The notes under the pieces are model-generated. The model was not told the DNA's origin, searched no databases, and saw only the letters and a list, made by a program, of their open reading frames with translations. Shown one piece after another: positions 5,418 through 11,055 of a stretch of 11,055 nt of DNA. This DNA is from an uncultured Ruminococcus sp. (GTDB taxonomy: Bacteria > Bacillota > Clostridia > Oscillospirales > Ruminococcaceae). The first letter of the stretch is position 1; every line of letters begins with the position of its first letter. The stretch is from NCBI GenBank assembly GCA_900752785.1, contig CAADWP010000167.1:1-11055 (forward strand), read 5' to 3'. The translations under genes and the position numbers were made by a program.

Positions 5418-7700
5418 ATGGCATTACACGAAATATTAGCACATTTCCACAACGCCAAGCAGGTCGGGGAGAATCAGTATGCGGTGAACTGTCCTGCCTG
5501 TGGAGACACAAAGCGGCATCTGTACATAAGCGAGAGCGGCGGCAAGATTCTTCTGGACTGCAAAAAGGGGTGTACGTTCGGGGAGATCGTGCAGGCATCG
5601 GGACTGAAAAAGGCGGAGTTTTTTCCGCCGAAGCCTCAGAAAACGGCATGGACGAAGCTGAGGGAGCATATTTACACCGATGAAAGAGGGAATCCGATTG
5701 CCCGAAAGACTATTTTTGACAAGGGCGGAGGAAGTAAAACCGCGCTATGGGAGAGATACGAAAACGGCATGTATATCAAGGGTCTGAATGGCTTGAAAGT
5801 ACCGCCATATCACGTTCATAATCTCAAAGAGGTCAAGTCTGTAATAATCGCTGAGGGCGAAAAGGATGTTGAAACTCTCGAAGAAATGAAATTCTGTGCA
5901 ACCTGTTCTCCTAACGGCGCAGGAGGTCGGACGAGCTGGGTCAGAGGACATAACGAGTATTTCAGAGGAAAAGCCGTTATAATTCTCACGGATAATGACG
6001 AAGCAGGGCGCGAACACGGCAGGGCTACAGCCGAGAGCTTGTGCGAAGTTGCCGAAAGCGTTCGCTTGATACCGTCGGAGAGCATTTATCCTCAGCTTAA
6101 AGAAAAGGGCGATATTTCCGATATTGTTGACGTTATAGGTCTTGATGAGACTAAGAGAATGTTGATAGAAACGGTTAAAGCGACTGAATTATACACAAAG
6201 TCTGCTCCTCTCTATCCTGAGCCTAAACACACAGAATCAGAGCGCAAAAGCTATATTGTCAATAAGTGTCTGATGCCTGATGAAGCGGTGCTTGAACGTC
6301 TTTGCAGCTTGAATCCACATTCATATCATTTCAGTGACAGAGGTTCTTCGGAGCTGTTTGCGGATATGTTCCGGCACGAGCTGCGATATAACACGACTGC
6401 AAAGGAATGGTATTGCTACACCGGAAAGGTCTGGAAACTGGACTGCGGAGGTATGGAGGTACACGCAAGAGCAAAAAAGCTCTTTGACGCTCTTATGATC
6501 TATGCAGTATCCATCGAAGATGAGCAGACACAGAAGCTGTTTCGTGAATATTACGGCAAATTCGGCAGTAAAAACAAGCGTGATACGCTCATTAAGGATG
6601 CCGCCGACTGCTGTTATATTTCGTCTGAGGAGCTGGACTGCAACCCAAATTTATTCAATTGTCAGAACGGTACTTTTGAGCTTGATACAATGAAATTCCG
6701 TGAACACCGTGCAGATGACTTCATTACGAAGATGTCTAATGTTGTATATGACGAAAAGGCTGATTATACAATCTGGGACAAGTTTATAAACGAGGTTCTT
6801 CCTCATGACAAGGAAAAGGTTCGCTATCTGCAAAAGGCATTGGGATATTCTCTCAGCGGACATTGTTCTTTGGAAACGTGTTTTATCCTTTACGGAGCGA
6901 CTACCAGAAACGGAAAATCTACGGTTGTCGGAACAATGTCATATATGTTAGGTAATACGGACGGTTATGCCAGATCGGCACAGCCGGAAGTGCTTGCGAT
7001 ACGAAAAAACAAAGATAGTCGTGCGCCCAGTGAGGATATAGCCAGACTTGCAGGCTGTCGCTTTCTGAATGTGAGCGAGCCGCCCCAGAGTATGGCATTT
7101 GACGTTGCTTTGCTTAAATCCATGACAGGAAGAGATATAATGACAGCTCGTTTCCTCAATCAGAATTCATTTGAGTTTGAGCCGCAATTCAAGCTCTTTA
7201 TCAACACAAACTATCTGCCAAAGGTTTTCGATGAAACCCTTTTCAGCAGTAACAGAATAAATGTCATTGAGTTCAATCGACACTTTGAACCGCACGAGCA
7301 GGACGAGACACTAAAGGACAAGCTCAAAGCTGAGAGCTGCATATCAGGCTTGTTCAATTGGTGCGTCGAGGGATTGAAGCTGTTCCGCCAAGAGGGATTA
7401 AAACCGCCGATGTCGGTAGGTATTGCCACAAGACAGTATGCGCAGCAGTCGGATAAGATAGGCAACTTCATTAGTGAATGCCTCGAGGAGGAACAGGGAA
7501 GTGCCTGCACTGCTAAAGATGCTTACGAAGTATATAAGAAATGGTGCACCGAGTGTGGCTATTTCTCAGAGGGTAAGCAGAAGTTCTTTGAGCTGCTCAG
7601 AGGAAAAAATATGCTTGCTGCAAGAGCTCCGATTAATGGATTGTGGGAAAGAAATGTTATTGAGAATTTTTTGATAGCTTATGAATTTCCCGAAAAATAG
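5418..7700 (+). CDS. P4-type primase-helicase (zinc finger, TOPRIM, SF3 helicase)
   Basis: ATG 5418 has AAAGGAG (5403-5409) at 8 nt. The 760-aa protein has a CHC2-like zinc finger (Cys25, Cys28, Cys48, Cys52). A TOPRIM region follows, with IIAEGEKD near 142-149 and LTDNDEAG near 190-197. A linker region leads to a D5/P4-type superfamily 3 helicase, with Walker A GATTRNGKST near 492-501 and the sensor-like FINTN near 594-598. It should synthesise primers and unwind DNA at the origin of a plasmid, satellite or integrative element, in the cytoplasm. It appears full length with all motifs present, unlike its divergent neighbour, the broken integrase. Downstream 9-bp repeats could belong to its origin. 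The promoter is weak: TATAGA at 5396-5401 without a good -35. It could be a relic gene or still confer autonomous replication. Confidence 0.9.
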   Translation: MALHEILAHFHNAKQVGENQYAVNCPACGDTKRHLYISESGGKILLDCKKGCTFGEIVQASGLKKAEFFPPKPQKTAWTKLREHIYTDERGNPIARKTIFDKGGGSKTALWERYENGMYIKGLNGLKVPPYHVHNLKEVKSVIIAEGEKDVETLEEMKFCATCSPNGAGGRTSWVRGHNEYFRGKAVIILTDNDEAGREHGRATAESLCEVAESVRLIPSESIYPQLKEKGDISDIVDVIGLDETKRMLIETVKATELYTKSAPLYPEPKHTESERKSYIVNKCLMPDEAVLERLCSLNPHSYHFSDRGSSELFADMFRHELRYNTTAKEWYCYTGKVWKLDCGGMEVHARAKKLFDALMIYAVSIEDEQTQKLFREYYGKFGSKNKRDTLIKDAADCCYISSEELDCNPNLFNCQNGTFELDTMKFREHRADDFITKMSNVVYDEKADYTIWDKFINEVLPHDKEKVRYLQKALGYSLSGHCSLETCFILYGATTRNGKSTVVGTMSYMLGNTDGYARSAQPEVLAIRKNKDSRAPSEDIARLAGCRFLNVSEPPQSMAFDVALLKSMTGRDIMTARFLNQNSFEFEPQFKLFINTNYLPKVFDETLFSSNRINVIEFNRHFEPHEQDETLKDKLKAESCISGLFNWCVEGLKLFRQEGLKPPMSVGIATRQYAQQSDKIGNFISECLEEEQGSACTAKDAYEVYKKWCTECGYFSEGKQKFFELLRGKNMLAARAPINGLWERNVIENFLIAYEFPEK

Positions 7701-7704
7701 GGAT

Positions 7705-7789
7705 TTGTCATTTTTGTCATTTTTGTATGTGTCCTTTCGCGAGCCCTAAGAAATCTCAGACGACCCATGTAAAAAAGCCAAAAATGACA
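7705..7789. repeat. 9-bp direct repeats with a distal inverted copy, possible iterons
   Basis: Immediately after the primase stop, TGTCATTTTTG occurs at 7706-7716 and again at 7715-7725 (period 9), followed by a half copy. Its exact reverse complement CAAAAATGACA lies at 7779-7789. Direct repeats plus an inverted copy next to a replication initiator-type gene resemble a small origin or control region. The stretch 7701-7867 holds no gene beyond a 9-codon frame at 7840. Confidence 0.4.
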
Positions 7790-7839
7790 TAAGTTATGCA
7801 AACAACGGAATATAGGCGAAAATCGGAGGAACTTCAAAA

Positions 7840-7869
7840 ATGAACAAAAAAGACGGAGGAGGATTATAA
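7840..7869 (+). other. Nine-codon reading frame, probably the broken 5' end of a lost gene
   Basis: ATG 7840 has GGAGG (7825-7829) at 10 nt and encodes MNKKDGGGL before TAA 7867. A second purine-rich stretch, GGAGGAGG (7855-7862), follows but leads to no start codon. This looks like the translation signals of a gene once carried after the primase, cut off where GH16-like sequence begins. Confidence 0.3.
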
Positions 7870-8022
7870 GACAAAATCGGTTGAATGCGGAAATCAGGCA
7901 GACGGTAAGTTCCACACATACCGTTTTGACTGGCACACAGGCAGCGACACCGAAACGCCGCGAGTAGAGTATTATTTTGATGATGTTCTGATCTATACGG
8001 CGTATGAGTATATACCCACATT
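7868..8022 (+). pseudogene. Internal fragment resembling a GH16-type glucanase
   Basis: Frame 2 reads about 51 residues without start or stop, including [31 protein letters not shown] and IPT. This order (aromatic-rich strand, DWHTG, then a strand with YxDD) is what I expect in the C-terminal part of a family 16 concanavalin-like beta-glucanase fold. The match is from memory of the family, not a search. The frame has no catalytic ExDxxE motif, which would lie upstream in a complete enzyme. It is preceded by primase-downstream sequence and followed in another frame by cysteine synthase sequence, so it is a captured scrap. Intact GH16 proteins are 230 aa or more. Confidence 0.5.
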
Positions 8023-8511
8023 CTCGCAAAGCTGGAGTATCTCAATCCGGCAGGTTCAGTGAAGGATAGAATTGCATTGGCAATGATTGAAGATGCAGAA
8101 GCCAAGGGGATTTTAAAGCCCGGTGCAACAATCATCGAACCGACTTCGGGCAACACGGGTATCGGACTTGCGGCTGTAGCAGCATCTAAGGGATACAAGG
8201 CTATCCTTACACTTCCCGATACCATGAGCGTTGAAAGAAGAAATCTCCTCAAAGCATATGGCGCTGAACTTGTACTTACCGAGGGCGCTAAGGGAATGAA
8301 AGGCGCTATCGCAAAAGCAGAGGAGCTTAATCAGCAGATAGAGGGTTCTGTCATTCTTGGACAGTTTGTCAATCCTGCAAATCCGGCAGTTCATAAGGCG
8401 ACAACAGGTCCGGAGGTCTGGGAGCAGACAGACGGTAAGGTCGATATATTTGTTGCAGGCGTAGGAACAGGCGGTACGGTTACAGGTGTCGGCGAATATT
8501 TGAAAGAGCGA
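8020..8511 (+). pseudogene. cysK: Cysteine synthase (O-acetylserine sulfhydrylase) internal fragment
   Basis: The frame opened at 8008 gives cysteine synthase sequence from about [17 protein letters not shown] onward. It includes the PLP lysine in GSVKDR, the substrate loop [10 protein letters not shown], and the PLP phosphate-binding loop [10 protein letters not shown]. Homology stops at EYLKERN (about 8511), after which an unrelated tail reads to TAA 8572-8574. Intact CysK is about 310 aa; this piece covers roughly residues 35-200. The first 30-odd residues and the last third are missing. No Shine-Dalgarno precedes the in-frame GTG at 8059. The enzyme family uses PLP to make cysteine from O-acetylserine and sulfide, but this fragment should be inactive. 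The reading frame inside the fragment is undamaged, pointing to a fairly recent event. Confidence 0.88.
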
Positions 8512-8568
8512 AATCTTTTTTTAACAGACTTTTCGTTGCAATATACTTCATTTGTGTTGAAGATTTCG
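8509..8568. repeat. 9-bp inverted repeat at the cysK breakpoint
   Basis: CGAAATCTT (8509-8517) and AAGATTTCG (8560-8568) are perfect inverted copies 42 bp apart. The left copy sits where cysteine synthase homology ends. The 512-base stretch from the cysK break to the regulator start (about 8512-8734) holds no gene: only this repeat, the left arm of the 61-bp inverted repeat and the regulator promoter. Confidence 0.45.
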
Positions 8569-8579
8569 ACCTAACACGC

Positions 8580-8640
8580 TCATTACTGAAAGTAAATATT
8601 TACCGCAAAATTTAAACGTTTTACGTCAAAAACTAAAATT
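8580..8640. repeat. Left arm of 61-bp inverted repeat flanking the two-component system
   Basis: Bases 8580-8640 match the reverse complement of 10742-10802 at 57 of 61 positions, and 8600-8640 matches without error (41 bp). Past the outer edge a weaker match continues (GTGTTA near both) if one base is gapped. The arm lies 46 bp before the -35 box of the response regulator promoter. Confidence 0.92.
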
Positions 8641-8680
8641 CGTATCAAACGCCGCTTTGCTGTTGTTTCTTTATTCAATT

Positions 8681-8714
8681 AACGCTTGACGGCAGGCGTT
8701 ATCTGTGTTATAGT
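8681..8714 (+). promoter_or_regulatory. Promoter of the response regulator/kinase operon, with a dyad over the -35
   Basis: TTGACG (8686-8691) and TATAGT (8709-8714) are exactly 17 bp apart, so initiation should fall near 8721, only about 14 nt before the ATG and almost on the ribosome site. The -35 box is inside an inverted repeat, AACGC (8681-8685) and GCGTT (8696-8700), a possible operator. Confidence 0.75.
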
Positions 8715-8734
8715 ATTTATGGGAGGAAACAAAT

Positions 8735-9448
8735 ATGGAAAATATATTGATTTATGATGATAATATAGAGGATTGCCTTGAACTAAAGAATTTTTTATAT
8801 TGTCAGCTTGAAACAAATCTAACCAATATAGATACGGCAGTTTCTTATGCAATGGCGGAGGAACTTCTCGCAAATAAACATTATGATATAATTTTTATTG
8901 ACATTGAGTTGGATAACCAAAAAAACGGCATAGACTTTACTGTTGAATTTCAAAAAAAATATCCGGATATCAGCATTGTTTATATTACTGCACATATAAA
9001 ATACTGCCAAAAAATATTTCTTACCTCTCCGACGGCTTTTTTGCTTAAACCGTTTACGCAGGAAAATGTATCGAGGACGTTGAATATTATCAAACAGAAA
9101 AATTGTAAAAAAAATTATTTAACAATGCATATCAATAAAAATACTATCCGGAAAATATGCCTTGATAATATATCGTATATTGAAAATATTGACCGCAAAC
9201 TTGTATTATTTGATAAAAAATATGAACCTGCATATGAATTTTACGGTGTTAAAATTTCCGATGTAGAATCACAGTTCCCCTACTATTTTTTGAGATGTCA
9301 TCATAGTATTTGTATAAATATGAATTTGGCAGAAAGTCTTGAAAGATATCAATTTACACTTAAAGGCGGTAAGCTGCTCACGATAAGTCAGAGCAGATTT
9401 AAAAGTGTGCAACAAGCATATATAAAATTTCTGGGGGAAAAAATATGA
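8735..9448 (+). CDS. AgrA-like response regulator (receiver plus LytTR DNA-binding domain)
   Basis: ATG 8735 follows GGGAGG (8721-8726) at 8 nt. The 237-aa protein has a receiver domain with the acidic pair Asp8-Asp9, phosphoacceptor Asp56 in IIFIDIEL, Thr85 in YITAH and Lys105 in LLKPF. From about residue 128 a LytTR domain follows (KNTIRKICLDNISYIE, YFLRCHHSICINM, LTISQSRF). LytTR regulators bind pairs of 9-bp direct repeats upstream of weak promoters, as AgrA and ComE do. It overlaps the kinase gene by 4 bases (ATGA), so the two are co-translated as a cognate pair. Base composition is clearly more AT-rich than the primase to its left. All receiver key residues are present. Probable targets are its own operon and the secreted-protein gene downstream. 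Confidence 0.92.
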   Translation: MENILIYDDNIEDCLELKNFLYCQLETNLTNIDTAVSYAMAEELLANKHYDIIFIDIELDNQKNGIDFTVEFQKKYPDISIVYITAHIKYCQKIFLTSPTAFLLKPFTQENVSRTLNIIKQKNCKKNYLTMHINKNTIRKICLDNISYIENIDRKLVLFDKKYEPAYEFYGVKISDVESQFPYYFLRCHHSICINMNLAESLERYQFTLKGGKLLTISQSRFKSVQQAYIKFLGEKI

Positions 9449-10749
9449 GTCTGGGAATTTATTTTTTAAATATGCTCGTTCAAATTATTGTTATTGTATT
9501 CTATTTTAATCAGTTTTTAAAGCCAAGAAAATCATTTCTCACAAGCGTTGCAATGTATTTTCTTCCGTTTATCCTGATAACAATAATTTCGTATTTGGGA
9601 GGAGATAAAGATTTTGATTCTAATTTTAATCATATAAGCAGATATACTCTTCTTATAGTGGTCGTTTATCTTTCTTATTCCGATTCGGCTTTAAAAAAGA
9701 TCGTCATGGGTATTTTATTCATATTTACAGAACTTATGTGCGAAAAATTCACACTTATTTTTTTCTATAAAATATTCGGGAATCTAAGCGCGCAGGAAAT
9801 TATTGATCAGCATTATATGGCTCCCGGTCAGATGATGATCTCGGACGTAGTTCTGCTTTTCGTGGTAATAGTTACATTTATAATAAATTACCGTAAATTC
9901 AGACTTGAAAACTCACTGATGTATTTGGCATATATGCTTTGTTTCGTATCGCTGCACCTCGTATTCCTTATTGCGTACTATTTGATTAACCGGGATAATG
10001 TTTCCGAAGCAAATAATATGATACAGCTGGGTTTTCAGACTTTGCTGTATATCATGATATTTATACAGTATTACAACTTGCGGAGTACGAGCCGTCTCAG
10101 GGAAGCGGAAAGAGAATATAAGGCAATGCAGAACCGCATGGAAAACGATTACAATTATTATATGCTTGCGGACAGTAAATTTACAGAGATCTCCGAGCTG
10201 CGCCATGACATTCAGAATCAGTTTCAGACGATAAGAACGCTGCTTAACACCTCCAACGGGCGGAATGAAGCCGAAAATATCATTGAAGATATACAGCAGC
10301 GTCTTTTATCCGTAAAATCGGTAAATTACTGCGAAAACCATACTATAAATGCAGTGCTTACTGTAAAACTCAACGAGGAAAAAGTAAATAAAATACAGAC
10401 TCAAGTAATTTTAAAGGACTGTTCCGGACTTCCCTATGATGATTATGATCTTTGCAGTCTTTTTTCAAATCTTTTTGATAACGCTGCGGAAAGCTGTATG
10501 AAATCCGGGGATATTTCCAAAACATTTATAGAAATAAGAAGCGGCGTACAAGGCGGATTTTTCATAATAAAATTTATTAACAGCTGCCTGAATGAGATAG
10601 AAAAGGGAAAATCCCATAAAAGCGAGCCGGGTCACGGCTACGGAACTAAAATAGCCGAGAATATCTGCCGGAAATATAAAGGCAGTTTTGAGTTAAAAAA
10701 AGTTGACGATACCGCTGTCGCAACGGCGACGCTTAATCTGAAATTTTAG
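9445..10749 (+). CDS. AgrC-like sensor histidine kinase (GHKL type, polytopic membrane sensor)
   Basis: ATG 9445 overlaps the regulator stop; GGGGG (9432-9436) is its ribosome site. The 434-aa protein starts with about 200 residues of hydrophobic segments, roughly six or seven membrane spans, as in peptide-sensing AgrC-type kinases. A coiled stretch and the dimerisation/phosphoacceptor box LRHDIQNQ (His254) follow. A GHKL ATPase domain then has the N-box NLFDNAAES (Asp345, Asn346) and the G-box GHGYGT (396-401). It should phosphorylate the LytTR regulator in response to an extracellular ligand, by family knowledge often a cyclic peptide. No agrB or agrD gene lies in the window, so its signal is unknown. 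The last two codons and the stop lie in or next to the right arm of the 61-bp inverted repeat. Confidence 0.92.
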   Translation: MSLGIYFLNMLVQIIVIVFYFNQFLKPRKSFLTSVAMYFLPFILITIISYLGGDKDFDSNFNHISRYTLLIVVVYLSYSDSALKKIVMGILFIFTELMCEKFTLIFFYKIFGNLSAQEIIDQHYMAPGQMMISDVVLLFVVIVTFIINYRKFRLENSLMYLAYMLCFVSLHLVFLIAYYLINRDNVSEANNMIQLGFQTLLYIMIFIQYYNLRSTSRLREAEREYKAMQNRMENDYNYYMLADSKFTEISELRHDIQNQFQTIRTLLNTSNGRNEAENIIEDIQQRLLSVKSVNYCENHTINAVLTVKLNEEKVNKIQTQVILKDCSGLPYDDYDLCSLFSNLFDNAAESCMKSGDISKTFIEIRSGVQGGFFIIKFINSCLNEIEKGKSHKSEPGHGYGTKIAENICRKYKGSFELKKVDDTAVATATLNLKF

Positions 10750-10770
10750 TTTTTGACGTAAAACGTTTAA
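10741..10770 (+). promoter_or_regulatory. Candidate LytTR-type direct-repeat operator
   Basis: AAATTTTAG (10741-10749) and AACGTTTAA (10762-10770) each fit eight of nine positions of the LytTR half-site pattern (W-M-M-G-T-T-N-R-K), and are separated by 12 bp, the usual spacing. They end 15 bp before the -35 box at 10786, in the usual activator position. The pattern is loose in AT-rich DNA, so this remains a prediction. Confidence 0.35.
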
Positions 10771-10802
10771 ATTTTGCGGTAAGTATTGACTTCCTGTAAT
10801 GA
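10742..10802. repeat. Right arm of 61-bp inverted repeat flanking the two-component system
   Basis: This is the inverted partner of 8580-8640, with 57 of 61 matches and 41 perfect at 10742-10782. It contains the last bases and stop codon of the kinase gene and, in its outer part, the -35 box of the following gene. An inversion between the arms would therefore keep the kinase reading frame end intact. Confidence 0.92.
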
Positions 10803-10814
10803 ATTGTGTTAAAT
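10786..10814 (+). promoter_or_regulatory. Promoter of the secreted-protein gene
   Basis: TTGACT (10786-10791) and TTAAAT (10809-10814) are 17 bp apart. The -10 is only a 4 of 6 match, as is common for promoters needing an activator. Initiation near 10821 would leave a leader of about 44 nt. A small dyad ATTAG-CAGT-CTAAT (10818-10831) sits at the start site. Confidence 0.5.
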
Positions 10815-10860
10815 TTGATTAGCAGTCTAATTTAGATTTAAATTTACATTACAGGAGGTT
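10788..10860 (+). promoter_or_regulatory. Inverted repeat that can sequester the Shine-Dalgarno of the secreted-protein gene
   Basis: Bases 10788-10801 are complementary to 10847-10860 over 14 positions, with two G-U pairs, and the right strand includes the whole AGGAGG (10853-10858). RNA reading through from the kinase gene could fold this way and hide the ribosome site. RNA starting at the local promoter near 10821 would lack the left strand. Confidence 0.45.
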
Positions 10861-10864
10861 TTTT

Positions 10865-11055
10865 ATGAGATCTAAAAAAAAACGGCTGCTTTCAATTCTG
10901 GCGTCATTTGCCGTTATGACCGCTCCGATGCAAGGTATGCAATTTGCGGCATTTGCTAATACGATTGAAAGCGCAGAAGAAATTAACGAAGTCGGTACGG
11001 TAGATATGACCTTCACGAGCGAAGGCGAAGAGTTCTGGTATCTTTTCACAGCTCC
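10865..11055 (+). CDS. Secreted protein, N-terminal part (runs off window)
   Basis: ATG 10865 has AGGAGG (10853-10858) at 6 nt. The frame stays open for 63 codons to the window end. It begins with a Sec signal peptide: a basic MRSKKKRLL start, a hydrophobic core SILASFAVMTAP, and a likely cleavage site after AAFA around residue 31. The mature start (TIESAEEINEVG) leads to EGEEFWYLFTA. That resembles the opening of small beta-sandwich domains such as PPC-like domains of exported enzymes and surface proteins, but too little is visible to name a family. It has its own promoter just beyond the kinase gene and shares the inverted-repeat region with that operon, so it is the most likely target of the two-component system. 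It does not look like an AgrD-type peptide precursor. Confidence 0.75.
   Translation, partial: MRSKKKRLLSILASFAVMTAPMQGMQFAAFANTIESAEEINEVGTVDMTFTSEGEEFWYLFTA

Noticed and set aside
7705..7725. CRISPR-like repeats
   Set aside because: The unit is only 9 bp and adjacent copies have no spacers between them.
8008..8058. Intact cysteine synthase start upstream of 8059
   Set aside because: The frame is open only to 8008, with no start codon context, and the preceding sequence belongs to a different gene in another frame.
7679..8394. Minus-strand frames of 116, 152 and 93 aa
   Set aside because: They are antisense to the repeat region and to the GH16-like and cysK fragments, which have recognisable motifs on the plus strand.
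8580..10802. Insertion sequence with terminal inverted repeats
   Set aside because: There is no transposase between the arms, no target-site duplication outside them, and the right arm holds a gene stop codon and a neighbour's -35 box.
10849..11049. Minus-strand frame of 66 aa
   Set aside because: It is antisense to the signal-peptide gene, which has an AGGAGG site and a signal peptide.
10865..11055. AgrD-like autoinducer precursor
   Set aside because: It has a cleavable Sec signal peptide with AFA before the cut, continues without stop past 63 codons, and lacks an AgrB partner nearby.

Overview
The window looks like an accessory, mobile-element-rich region of a low-GC gut Bacillota, most likely a Ruminococcus-like Clostridia. 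That placement rests on the style of the genes and the strong AGGAGG ribosome sites, not on a marker gene. No rRNA, tRNA or CRISPR array is visible.

Left part (1-4450). The window opens inside the 3' end of a large serine recombinase gene, closed by a hairpin-plus-T terminator. Then comes a tight three-gene operon: an amidoligase_2-family ligase (TTG start at 644), a gamma-glutamylcyclotransferase-like protein and a 93-aa protein of unknown function, perhaps followed by a 49-aa basic peptide. Next is a self-contained cassette with its own sigma-A promoter encoding a predicted AAA-ATPase fused to a PD-(D/E)XK nuclease-like domain. Between its stop codon and a strong terminator at 4411-4447 lies a second good promoter, which together would give a transcript of about 80 nt.

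Middle part (4450-8515). A tyrosine integrase remnant on the minus strand, lacking its catalytic C-terminus, is divergent from an intact P4-type primase-helicase of 760 aa. This is the wreck of a plasmid- or phage-like integrative element. Just past the primase are 9-bp direct repeats and a matching inverted copy. The sequence then breaks into two fused scraps of ordinary genes: a piece resembling a GH16 glucanase (about 7868-8022), joined in a different frame to the middle of a cysteine synthase (about 8020-8511). Neither has its own start or end.

Right part (8580-11055). An AgrA-like LytTR response regulator and an AgrC-like GHKL histidine kinase overlap by ATGA. They are bracketed by a 61-bp inverted repeat (57 of 61 matching, 41 bp perfect). 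The right arm includes the kinase stop codon and the -35 box of the next gene. That gene, cut by the window end, encodes a secreted protein with a clear signal peptide. The right arm also contains a candidate LytTR direct-repeat site, and the Shine-Dalgarno of the secreted gene is complementary to sequence near the -35 box. The likeliest reading is an orphan Agr-type two-component system that controls the adjacent exported protein, in an arrangement that could invert. No AgrB or AgrD gene is present in the window.
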